NCBI GenBank assembly: GCA_030618675.1
Contig: JAUXCV010000008.1
Location: 1-18,713 of the forward strand
DNA length: 18,713 bases
Reading direction: 5' to 3'
Origin: Acidimicrobiia bacterium
Lineage (GTDB): Bacteria; Actinomycetota; Acidimicrobiia; Spongiisociales; UBA5794
Shown here piece by piece: positions 1 to 6,945 of the stretch. The translations under genes and the position numbers were made by a program. How positions within the stretch are numbered: position 1 is the first letter of the stretch; each line of letters opens with the position of its first letter. Under the pieces are notes generated by a model. The model saw only the letters and a program-made list of their open reading frames with translations. It was not told the origin of the DNA and searched no databases.

Positions 1-641
1 GCGTTGACCATCCCCATCTCGTAGGCGTCCTGCGCCGAGTGCTCACGGCCGAGGAAGAACACCTCTCTGGCGCGCTTCTGGCCGACCTGGCGGGCGAGGA
101 GCGCCGACCCGTACCCTCCATCGAAGGAGGCGACGTCAGCGTCGGTCTGCTTGAACACGGCGTGTTCTCGCGAGGCGAGTGTGAGGTCGCACACGACATG
201 GAGGCTGTGGCCTCCGCCGACGGCCCATCCGGGAACGACGGCGATCACGATCTTGGGCATGAAGCGGATCAGGCGTTGCACTTCGAGGATGTGGAGTCGT
301 CCGAGTCGTGCAGCGTCGACTCCCTCCGCTCCTTCGTACTGGTAGCCGTCGGCACCCCGGATCCGCTGATCCCCACCCGAGCAGAACGCCCAGCCGCCAT
401 CCTTCGGCGACGGGCCGTTGCCGGTCAGGAGCACCGCTCCGACATCGGAGGTCATGCGGGCATGATCGAGGGCCGTGTACAGCTCGTCAACGGTATGAGG
501 GCGGAACGCATTGCGGACTTCGGGACGGTCGAATGCGATTCGGACGGCACCGATCTCGGAGGATCGGTGATAGGTGATGTCCGTGAACTCGAACTCCTCA
601 ACGGGGTTCCACGCGGCTTGGTCGAATATCTCAGAGGTCAC
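1..641 (-). CDS. menB: 1,4-dihydroxy-2-naphthoyl-CoA synthase (MenB), 3' end cut off by window edge
   Basis: This crotonase-fold enzyme closes the ring of O-succinylbenzoyl-CoA to give DHNA-CoA in menaquinone synthesis, in the cytoplasm. Reading leftwards from a GTG at 641, 213 residues are visible and the C-terminus lies outside the window. Seen: CSGGDQ at residues 87-92 (oxyanion-hole region), GWAVGGGHSLH at about 138-148, and QTDADVASFDGGYGS at 165-179. Asp167 stands where type I MenB proteins (E. coli Gly156) bind bicarbonate, so this is the type II, bicarbonate-independent form usual in actinobacteria (family knowledge). No in-frame ATG or good Shine-Dalgarno lies just upstream of the GTG. 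A TACAGT box ends 8 nt before it, which fits a leaderless or near-leaderless mRNA. The gene is divergent from menE, which supplies its substrate. Family assignment is very secure; the start is fairly secure. Confidence 0.95.
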   Translation of the reverse strand, partial: MTSEIFDQAAWNPVEEFEFTDITYHRSSEIGAVRIAFDRPEVRNAFRPHTVDELYTALDHARMTSDVGAVLLTGNGPSPKDGGWAFCSGGDQRIRGADGYQYEGAEGVDAARLGRLHILEVQRLIRFMPKIVIAVVPGWAVGGGHSLHVVCDLTLASREHAVFKQTDADVASFDGGYGSALLARQVGQKRAREVFFLGREHSAQDAYEMGMVN

Positions 642-648
642 GAGGCGA

Positions 649-655
649 TACTGTA
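649..655. promoter_or_regulatory. Palindromic -10 candidate shared by menB and menE
   Basis: The heptamer TACTGTA reads TACTGT on the plus strand (649-654) and TACAGT on the minus strand (655-650). Both fit the sigma-70-type TANNNT -10 pattern. The minus box lies 8 nt before the menB GTG and the plus box 10 nt before the menE ATG at 665. No convincing -35 was identified on either side. Function as a bidirectional promoter is inference from position and symmetry. Confidence 0.5.
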
Positions 656-664
656 GTGACCGCC

Positions 665-1933
665 ATGACCGACACCCTGCCGCACGAGTGGGTGAAGATT
701 CACGCAAGGGCGAATCCCGAAGCCCCGGCGGTCGTCTTCGCCGACATTTCGATCTCATACGCGGAGCTCGATCTTCGTGCCGACGCGTGCGCCCTGCCTC
801 TGGTCGACGAGGGCATCGAAGCTGGTGACCTCGTTCCGTTCGAGGCGACCCCGGACCTCGAGACGGTCATCGCTCTGGTCGCCATCCCTCGAATCGGAGC
901 GGTTCCGGTTCCTTACGGCCCACATCTCATCGAGACAAGCGACACCCTGCGAGAGTCTGTGTACGCGGTCGTGCCCACGTCCGGAAGCTCGGGACGCCCG
1001 AGGGGCGTCATCCTCACCCCCGGGAACGTGAACGCTGCCATCGAGGCATCTGAACGTCGACTTGGCAACGACAGCGGCGATCGTTGGCTCTTGACTCTCC
1101 CCCTCTTCCATGTCGGAGGGCTCTCGGTCGTCTGGAGGAGTCTGGCTGCCGGCGGGTCGATCGAGCTTCATGCAGGATTCGACGCGGTGAGAGCGGCCGA
1201 GAGTCTCAGAAATGGGTCTGTGTCGATGGTCAGTCTCGTTCCGACGATGCTCCACAGGATTCTCGACATCGACCCCGGCTCCTACGCCGGGATCAAAGGT
1301 GTTCTGCTGGGTGGCGCGCCGGCGAGTCGGGATCTTGTGGAGCGCGGTCTTGGCGCCGGGTTGCCGGTGCTCCAGACATACGGGATGACCGAGACCTGTT
1401 CTCAGGTCACCACCGTCGAACCGGGAACGGCGCGACGGTCACTCGGGACCGCGGGCCGTCCGCTCGATGGCTTCTCCGTGACGATCGACGGCGGAGAGAT
1501 CGTGATCGATGGCCCGGCGGTCTCTCCCGGGTACATCGGCGAGTCGCCCCGTATCGGACCGTACCGTACGGGCGACCTCGGACACATGGATCGTGAGGGG
1601 AGACTGATCGTCACCGGTCGGAAGGATGAACTCATCCTGACCGGCGGAGAGAACGTCCACCCTTCGGCTATCGAAGGCGCGATCGAGGCGATCCCGGCGG
1701 TTTCCCATGCTGTGGTGGTCGGTATCGACGACGAGGAGTGGGGCAAGATCGTTGTGGCCATCGTCGAGACGGAACCCGACGAGATCCCGGACATCAAGAT
1801 GGCAGTCGCAGACAACCTCGCACGCCACGAGATCCCGAAACGCTGGATCGCTGTCGAGCAACTCCCGCTCCTACCAACCGGCAAACCCGATCGTCAAGCG
1901 GCTCAAGCCTTAGCGACCCGAGAGATCCGGTAG
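665..1933 (+). CDS. menE: o-succinylbenzoate--CoA ligase (MenE)
   Basis: This ANL-superfamily adenylating enzyme activates o-succinylbenzoate with ATP and CoA, giving OSB-CoA for MenB. From the ATG at 665 it has 422 residues, short as is usual for MenE. Seen: the phosphate-binding loop TSGSSGRPRG at 105-114; the A5 motif YGMTE at 239-243; the A7 motif YRTGD with the ribose-binding Asp304; the hinge and A8 stretch GRKDELILTGGENVHP shortly after; and the A10 lysine Lys407 in PTGKPD. A GTG at 656 is an alternative start (425 residues) with a weak GAGG at 642-645. The ATG is preferred because the candidate promoter would start transcription near 659-661, downstream of the GTG. The gene is divergent from menB, and adjacency to menB separates it from other acyl-CoA ligases of the same fold. 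Confidence 0.92.
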   Translation: MTDTLPHEWVKIHARANPEAPAVVFADISISYAELDLRADACALPLVDEGIEAGDLVPFEATPDLETVIALVAIPRIGAVPVPYGPHLIETSDTLRESVYAVVPTSGSSGRPRGVILTPGNVNAAIEASERRLGNDSGDRWLLTLPLFHVGGLSVVWRSLAAGGSIELHAGFDAVRAAESLRNGSVSMVSLVPTMLHRILDIDPGSYAGIKGVLLGGAPASRDLVERGLGAGLPVLQTYGMTETCSQVTTVEPGTARRSLGTAGRPLDGFSVTIDGGEIVIDGPAVSPGYIGESPRIGPYRTGDLGHMDREGRLIVTGRKDELILTGGENVHPSAIEGAIEAIPAVSHAVVVGIDDEEWGKIVVAIVETEPDEIPDIKMAVADNLARHEIPKRWIAVEQLPLLPTGKPDRQAAQALATREIR

Positions 1934-1935
1934 CT

Positions 1936-1970
1936 GAGTAGCCGAGGAAGAGCGGCACCATCCGCTACTC
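1936..1970. terminator. Possible hairpin at the menE/nitrilase convergent junction
   Basis: AGCGG (1951-1955) and CCGCT (1962-1966) form a 5-bp stem around a 6-nt loop. Alternatively GAGTAGC (1936-1942) pairs over 7 bp with GCTACTC (1964-1970), or with any of the following tandem copies. No U-tract follows, so a classical intrinsic terminator is not supported. The placement right after the menE stop and before the opposing stop is what suggests a role in ending transcription. Confidence 0.3.
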
Positions 1971-2008
1971 CGCTACTCCGCTACTCCGCTACTCCGCTAC
2001 TCCGCTAC
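1962..2008. repeat. 8-bp tandem repeat, five full copies plus a partial sixth
   Basis: The unit CCGCTACT is repeated perfectly five times (1962-2001), followed by CCGCTAC (2002-2008). It fills most of the gap between the convergent menE and nitrilase genes, and the nitrilase stop codon (TAG on the minus strand, 2005-2007) lies in the partial copy. On the minus strand every copy carries TAG. Because 8 is not a multiple of 3, three consecutive copies place a stop in all three minus-strand frames. Perfect short repeats of this kind are prone to slippage. Confidence 0.95.
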
Positions 2009-2940
2009 CCAAACACGACCGGATCCTTCTCGCGTTCATCAACCGTCAACTGGAACACGTCGGGTCTCGCGTAGTGACCGATCGGGTCGAAGTCGAACAT
2101 GCCTCGCGTGATCTCTCCGAGGTCGATCTCGGCGGTGAGGATCGTCTCGCCGCTGCGATCGGGCCCGGCAAGGAAACGGCCGTGAGGATCGACGATGCAA
2201 CTACCGCCGCCGATGAGCACAGTCTCGGGGTCGTCGCCATATGCCGTGACGTAGTCGGGCGGGTAGTCACCGCGAACGGCGTACTGATTAGCCGAGAGCA
2301 CGAACGTTCGACCCTCGAGAGCGATGTGCTGCATCGACGACGCCCATCGCTCACGGTCGTCGACGGTGGGGGCGCACCAGATCTGCACTCCCTTCGCATA
2401 CATCGCCGTGCGATACAACGGCATGTAGTTCTCCCAGCAGATCGCAGCTCCGATCCGGCCGACGCTGGTCCCGAGGACCGGCATCGTGGAACCGTCCCCG
2501 AATCCCCAGATCAGTCGCTCGGACGCAGTCGGCATCAGCTTGCGGTGGACACCCAGCAGTTGTCCGGCAGGGTCGAGGAAGATCACCGAGCAGAAGAGCG
2601 TCCCGTGCTCGCGTTCGATGACGCCGGCGACAAGGTGCACACCGGCCGCAGCTTTGGCGATGCCGTCGAGATCGGGGCCGGGGATCGTGATCGCCCCCTC
2701 TGCGTATCTACGGAACCAGTCGCGACCGTCCTCGGTTCTACTCCCGACCACGGCGCCGAAGTCGTGGCCTTTTGGATACCCGCCCACGAACGCTTCGGGG
2801 AACACGACGAGTGCGGCTCCGCGGCTTCTGGCATCAGCCGTGAGATCGGCGAGTTTCTCGATGGTGGCCGGAGTGTCGAACGCGATCGATCCAGCCTGTA
2901 CGACCGAGACGATCACAGGGGAGTGACGATCGTTCATCAT
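2005..2940 (-). CDS. Nitrilase (carbon-nitrogen hydrolase superfamily, nitrilase branch)
   Basis: Probably hydrolyses an organic nitrile to a carboxylic acid and ammonia in the cytoplasm. The 311-residue protein shows the superfamily catalytic triad: Glu49 in FPEAF, Lys134 in HRKLMPTASERLIWGFGDGS (132-151), and Cys168 in AAICWENYMPL. The long HRKLMPT...WGFGDGS block, CWENYMPL and the C-terminal GHYARPDVFQL are typical of true nitrilases (family branch 1) rather than amidases or ureidopropionases. It lacks the long C-terminal tail of 340-370-residue bacterial nitrilases, so it may assemble differently; substrate cannot be told from sequence. The start is the first of two consecutive ATGs (2940 or 2937). 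It follows the CHAD gene by 6 nt with only a weak purine-rich site, so it is probably translated from the shared message. Its stop codon lies inside the 8-bp tandem repeat. Confidence 0.9.
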   Translation of the reverse strand: MMNDRHSPVIVSVVQAGSIAFDTPATIEKLADLTADARSRGAALVVFPEAFVGGYPKGHDFGAVVGSRTEDGRDWFRRYAEGAITIPGPDLDGIAKAAAGVHLVAGVIEREHGTLFCSVIFLDPAGQLLGVHRKLMPTASERLIWGFGDGSTMPVLGTSVGRIGAAICWENYMPLYRTAMYAKGVQIWCAPTVDDRERWASSMQHIALEGRTFVLSANQYAVRGDYPPDYVTAYGDDPETVLIGGGSCIVDPHGRFLAGPDRSGETILTAEIDLGEITRGMFDFDPIGHYARPDVFQLTVDEREKDPVVFG

Positions 2941-2946
2941 CGGACC

Positions 2947-3744
2947 CTACCGGAGTCCGATCATCTCCTCAACGGTACGGCGGAAGGACTCAGGTTCCTC
3001 GTCGAACAGGGGGGCGCCACGGCTGATGGCACTGGCCCTCAGTTGCTCGCGTCGTTCGAGCGAGCGGTGAGAGAGGGATGCGAAAGCACCGTCGTCGGCG
3101 TGTAGTTCGCACACCTCGAGCAGGACTGTCTGGTCGTGTTCGAGGCCCAGGTCGTCGCCGAGAAGGGTGTACGGGCCGAGGAACCTGTTCGGCGCATCGA
3201 GCGCTTCGAGTTGATATCGGAGGTACTTGACGCGCCTCCTCCAACCGTGGAACGCCGCCGCCGTCGGGGTCGCTCTAGTGGTCTCGAGATCGACGAGTCC
3301 GCGACGATACGTCCGGAGAAGCCCTGCTCCGACGGATCTTGAATCCGGTCCGTGCCAGTCAAGGAGTCGCCACCTGCTGGCGATGGCTTCGAGTCGGCGT
3401 ACGGCTTCGATTCGAGATCCGGCCTCGAGATCGGCGATCGCCTCCGAGTAATCCTCGTGGAGTCTGATCAGGATGCCATCTGGGGCATCGAGGTCCCGGG
3501 CGGTGTCGATGAGCACGTACGCGTCACGCGCCGGTGCGAGCAAGCGAGCCGTGTCGCGAAGGGCGCCGTTCTCTGTCCGGTAGGTCGACGTTCCGATCGA
3601 TCGGCGAGCCAGTCGAAGGAACGCACGGAGCCGCTTGATGCACTTGCGAGTTCCATGGACGGCGACGTCGAGATCGACCGGGTTGGCGAGCCTGGGGGCG
3701 AGGCGTTCGAGACGGGCGACCTCCTTTGCTGCAAGGGATTTCAT
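2947..3744 (-). CDS. CHAD domain protein (predicted polyphosphate-binding)
   Basis: The 265-residue protein is a stand-alone CHAD (conserved histidine alpha-helical) domain, a helical bundle with a basic surface that binds inorganic polyphosphate and often localises to polyphosphate granules (family knowledge). Two internally similar signature helices are visible: His30-x2-Arg33-Lys34 with KRLRAFLRL following, and His166-x2-Arg169 with Lys173 and LRY at 175-177. There is no signal peptide or membrane segment, so it should be cytoplasmic. The frame stays open upstream to 4008, but that part overlaps the GH57 gene in another frame. The ATG at 3744 is chosen because it overlaps the GH57 stop as ATGA and the domain begins right after it. 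Coupling to GH57 and the nitrilase 6 nt downstream suggest one mRNA. No CYTH (triphosphate tunnel) domain, the usual CHAD partner, is seen here. Confidence 0.85.
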   Translation of the reverse strand: MKSLAAKEVARLERLAPRLANPVDLDVAVHGTRKCIKRLRAFLRLARRSIGTSTYRTENGALRDTARLLAPARDAYVLIDTARDLDAPDGILIRLHEDYSEAIADLEAGSRIEAVRRLEAIASRWRLLDWHGPDSRSVGAGLLRTYRRGLVDLETTRATPTAAAFHGWRRRVKYLRYQLEALDAPNRFLGPYTLLGDDLGLEHDQTVLLEVCELHADDGAFASLSHRSLERREQLRASAISRGAPLFDEEPESFRRTVEEMIGLR

Positions 3745-6700
3745 GGGTTGCCCGTCGGTGTGATCTGGGCGAAGCTGTCGTCGGTGAGATCGTCGACCGA
3801 GCCGGTCGAGACCGGCACGAAGTCGGAGAGCATCGCTTCCTGCGCTCCCGGTTCGAGTGCAAGCAGATCCATGATGCGTGTTGCGTTGATCGATCCGTCT
3901 CCTCCGCCGATCCGCCATTGCTGGGCCGACGGTTCGACGTCGCGAACCCGACGGACGCCGCTCGACGGGAAACCCTCCTGGCTCATCACAGCGACAGCGT
4001 AGTTCCACTCAGCCGGATCGCCATCACCGAACAGCGACTTCGGGATCCGCGCCGTCACCCGTCCCTTGTCCGGGTACACGAGGATCTTGAACGTGGGTTC
4101 CGTCTCCGTGACCGATCCGTCCGGCTCGGCAACGTACAGCGCCGGGAACCAACCTTCGATCGTGAGCGCCCGATCCCACCCCGATTCGGATTCCCAGGAC
4201 GCGTTCCTTCCGGGAAGGAAACGCCTGGCCCCGTTGACGGTTTCGGGGTCCATGTCGACGTAGATGTCGAAGGTCTGGATTGAGAGCCCATTCGGGCTGT
4301 CCCACGTGTTGAGGACGGGCGCAAGTACATCGAGATTGAAGATGAGGTCGTCGCTCGACTCGCCGACGGTGAATGCCGTCAGATCGTATGAACCGGGTGT
4401 GAACAGCGGGTCTGTCGGGTACGTGTAGCTGCCGGGGCCGTGATCATCACCCTCGGGATCGACCGCCTCGAACGCGGTAGCGACGTTGGAGATGTCGGGC
4501 ACGACCATCGCTCCTGGACCCTCGGACGGGGCCCCGATGATCTCAGGCCCTCCTGCACGATCAACGAGGCGGAACCGGATGGGATCGCCGACCTCGATCG
4601 GGCCCAGCGGGGCGAGCGGGATCGAGAACTCGACGCGTGTCCCATCGAATCCGGCCTCGATCGACTCCGTTTCGGGGAGCATCCCTGCGACCACGAGTCC
4701 ATCGCCGCTCCCGATCGATGGAAGAGGTGCGGGTCCGCTCACCGATGTCGGGTTGGTGCCGCGCCACGACAGCAGGTGGCTCGCGCCGAAACCAATGACC
4801 TCTCCGCCCACGGTCAATCCGCGTGTCGTGGTCGCGCTTGGAAGACCGAGATAGAGATCGAACCCGGCAGCATCGTCGCCGAGTACTTCGCTCGCATAGT
4901 CCACCCGGATCTGGAGGCGGCTCTTGTCGTAGAGCCAGTAGTAGGCGACAAACGGGTCCCCATCGAGGGAGTAGAGGCCGGCGGTGTCCCACTCCTCGGT
5001 ATCGACTTCGGCATCGATCTCGATCGTGCCGGTCCCGTCGGCCGAACGGTTGGGAGCCACGGTTGGCGCCGGGATGATGGGGGTGCGGACGAATGCCGGA
5101 CGGTCGATCTCGAGGGCGTCATAGACGCGGCCCAGAAGTTCGCGGAACGCGCCATCGAAGTAGCCGTCGTCGCCCGAATCTTGATCGGCGCCGTACCACC
5201 AGAACCAGTCGGATCCCTCGGCGAAGAGCAGATGGTCGTAGGCCGAGGCGAGTTGGTCCTCGCCGGCCGCCGCCGACGATGCCGCTTTGGCGTATGCCCG
5301 GCGGGTCGTCCAAAGAGCGTCCCAAGCGGCGGCTTCTTCCGGCTCACCGATCCAGGTCGCGAAGTTGGGCTGGAACCAGGACGCGGGGAAGACATCGGGA
5401 AGCGGTTCGACATGATCGCCGAACCGGGCCAGCAACTCACCCGGCGTGACCGTCGTTACGAAGTCCGATGTGGTGAGGTTCTCGTAGAGGGCGTTGAGGA
5501 AGTCCTTGCCGTCATTGTCGTAGTGCTCCCAGGCGTTCTCACCGTCAACCACGACGGTGACGACCTTCGGGCCGTCAACACCTAGTTCGTCGAGTCGATC
5601 CTTCGCGAGCTCGAGACGGTTCATGAAGTCATCGGCTGCCGCTGCGCCCGACATTCCCGAGTACTCGAAGCCGATGAGATCGGCGAGTTGGACGTCCCTG
5701 AAGAAGATCGGAAGATCCGGGTTCCGACTGTGCTGAGCCGTGTACATGCGATAGAGAACGTCGGCGTCGATCACCGTCCCGTTCGAATCCCGTTCGAATG
5801 AGCCGTGATCAAGTGTCTGCCCGAGTACGTGCTCTCCGGTAGCGATCCACTCGATGCCCTCGCCGGCCAGGATCGATGTCACCTCCTGAGCGACCGCGCC
5901 CTCACCGGGCCACATGCCGGTCGGGCGCTTGCCGAGGAGCCGTTCAGCAAGGTCGAGTCCGCGTGTTACCTGCTCCCTGGAGTCACGAGGTTCCCGGAAC
6001 CGGTCCTCCGGCATGATCGCCGTCGGGTCGCCGACGAGAGCGAGGTTCGTGTCGGAGATGAGTGGGAGGATCGGGTGGGCGAGCGGCGTGGTCGTGATCT
6101 CGATCTGTCCCTGATCCCAGAGTTCCTTGTGGATGTCGAGGGTTCTGGCGACGGCGTCGAGGTGGGCTTCGAGAACGGGTTGCTTGTCTGCTTCGACGAA
6201 ATCGCGGCCACGGTCGACCAGTCCGCTCAGGCGTGGTTCAGCGAGTAGATCCGGATCGCTCCAGGCAAGGTTGAAAAGCACCTGTAGGTCGAGGTAGTCC
6301 TGGGGCGTGAACCTGGTGCCGTCCGTTCGCTGGTCGGCGAGTTCTCGGTATCTGGGGAAGCGGGCGATGATACCGGGACTCACATCGAAGAACCGGGTGA
6401 GAAGGAATTCCCGCTCCCCGGCCGTGAGTCTGTCGGCCGGGATCTCGGTGTGTACCCAATACGAATCCCTCGTCCCGTTCATGATCTCCTCGAGTTGAAG
6501 GAGCAGCACCGGGGTGAGGTTGAACGAGACTCGAAGTTCCGGGTACCGGCCCACGAGATCGGCCATGTCCCAGTAGTCCTTGGCGGCGTGGAGTCGCACC
6601 CAGGGACGGGTGACGATGCCGTTCTCATCCTTCGGGTAGAGAGGCTGGTGTTGATGCCAAAGGAGCACGAAGTAGAAGCCGTCCTCGTCCAGCGGCGAAC

Positions 6701-6866
6701 GAGCCCCCACGGTCGTAGTCGTTCCGGTCGCATCGGCCGCGGTCGTGGGTGCCGTCGAAGACGTGTCATCCGACCCCGAAGTACAAGCCGCAGCAAGGAG
6801 AGCGAGACCGATCGCGATGACGAAGCGACGCAGAAGGGGCCTCTTCACCTCACCTTCACGCCTCAT
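3741..6866 (-). CDS. GH57 family glycoside hydrolase, large lipoprotein with a glucodextranase-type C-terminal module
   Basis: Predicted secreted, lipid-anchored alpha-glucan hydrolase of 1041 residues. The N-terminus has Arg/Lys-rich residues, a hydrophobic stretch and a lipobox ending AAAC with Cys28, then a Thr/Ala-rich linker to about residue 58. The GH57 domain (about 60-590) shows HQHQP at 71-75, the nucleophile region MWPGEGAV with Glu322, and VVVDGENAWEHYD with Asp441 as likely acid/base. A beta-sandwich region (about 610-770) follows. Residues about 820-1000 resemble the C-terminal module of glucodextranase and GH57 amylopullulanases. The substrate is probably starch, glycogen or pullulan-like; specificity is not readable. 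The frame is open back to 7031, but the ATG at 6866 puts the signal peptide at the N-terminus and has GGAGGGGG about 10 nt upstream; a GTG at 6848 is possible. The stop overlaps the CHAD start by 4 nt. Confidence 0.9.
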   Translation of the reverse strand: MRREGEVKRPLLRRFVIAIGLALLAAACTSGSDDTSSTAPTTAADATGTTTTVGARSPLDEDGFYFVLLWHQHQPLYPKDENGIVTRPWVRLHAAKDYWDMADLVGRYPELRVSFNLTPVLLLQLEEIMNGTRDSYWVHTEIPADRLTAGEREFLLTRFFDVSPGIIARFPRYRELADQRTDGTRFTPQDYLDLQVLFNLAWSDPDLLAEPRLSGLVDRGRDFVEADKQPVLEAHLDAVARTLDIHKELWDQGQIEITTTPLAHPILPLISDTNLALVGDPTAIMPEDRFREPRDSREQVTRGLDLAERLLGKRPTGMWPGEGAVAQEVTSILAGEGIEWIATGEHVLGQTLDHGSFERDSNGTVIDADVLYRMYTAQHSRNPDLPIFFRDVQLADLIGFEYSGMSGAAAADDFMNRLELAKDRLDELGVDGPKVVTVVVDGENAWEHYDNDGKDFLNALYENLTTSDFVTTVTPGELLARFGDHVEPLPDVFPASWFQPNFATWIGEPEEAAAWDALWTTRRAYAKAASSAAAGEDQLASAYDHLLFAEGSDWFWWYGADQDSGDDGYFDGAFRELLGRVYDALEIDRPAFVRTPIIPAPTVAPNRSADGTGTIEIDAEVDTEEWDTAGLYSLDGDPFVAYYWLYDKSRLQIRVDYASEVLGDDAAGFDLYLGLPSATTTRGLTVGGEVIGFGASHLLSWRGTNPTSVSGPAPLPSIGSGDGLVVAGMLPETESIEAGFDGTRVEFSIPLAPLGPIEVGDPIRFRLVDRAGGPEIIGAPSEGPGAMVVPDISNVATAFEAVDPEGDDHGPGSYTYPTDPLFTPGSYDLTAFTVGESSDDLIFNLDVLAPVLNTWDSPNGLSIQTFDIYVDMDPETVNGARRFLPGRNASWESESGWDRALTIEGWFPALYVAEPDGSVTETEPTFKILVYPDKGRVTARIPKSLFGDGDPAEWNYAVAVMSQEGFPSSGVRRVRDVEPSAQQWRIGGGDGSINATRIMDLLALEPGAQEAMLSDFVPVSTGSVDDLTDDSFAQITPTGNP

Positions 6867-6876
6867 GCTCCCAGAG

Positions 6877-6923
6877 CCCCCTCCGGCCCTTCGGGCCACC
6901 TCCCCCGCCTGCGGCGGGGGAGG
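6877..6923. repeat. REP-like GC-rich double hairpin between peptidase and GH57 genes
   Basis: Two perfect inverted repeats lie side by side: GGCCC-TTC-GGGCC (6885-6897) and a 10-bp stem CCTCCCCCGC with a 5-nt loop and GCGGGGGAGG (6899-6923). The composite layout, with a short hairpin next to a C-run/G-run hairpin, is like the palindromic intergenic repeats scattered in many GC-rich genomes; that comparison is from memory and copy number cannot be seen here. It lies in the 79-nt gap after the peptidase stop, immediately upstream of the GH57 ribosome-binding region on the minus strand. There it could reduce read-through, stabilise the upstream mRNA or affect GH57 translation. Confidence 0.7.
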
Positions 6924-6945
6924 ATGCCGGCAGCTCTCGCCCTCA

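Noticed and set aside
39..656. Long plus-strand open frame across menB
   Set aside because: It is the antisense shadow of menB; the minus strand gives a clear DHNA-CoA synthase and the plus frame resembles no family.
1962..2008. CRISPR-like repeat
   Set aside because: The unit is only 8 bp and the copies are contiguous with no spacers.
2074..3105. 343-codon plus-strand open frame over the nitrilase
   Set aside because: Antisense to a nitrilase with a full catalytic triad; Arg/Asp/Glu-rich composition typical of shadow frames in GC-rich DNA.
3745..4008. N-terminal extension of the CHAD frame
   Set aside because: It overlaps the GH57 C-terminal module in another frame and lacks CHAD-like sequence; the ATGA junction at 3744 marks the start.
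4440..5585. 381-codon plus-strand open frame inside GH57
   Set aside because: Shadow of the GH57 gene, whose motifs and C-terminal module are clear on the minus strand.
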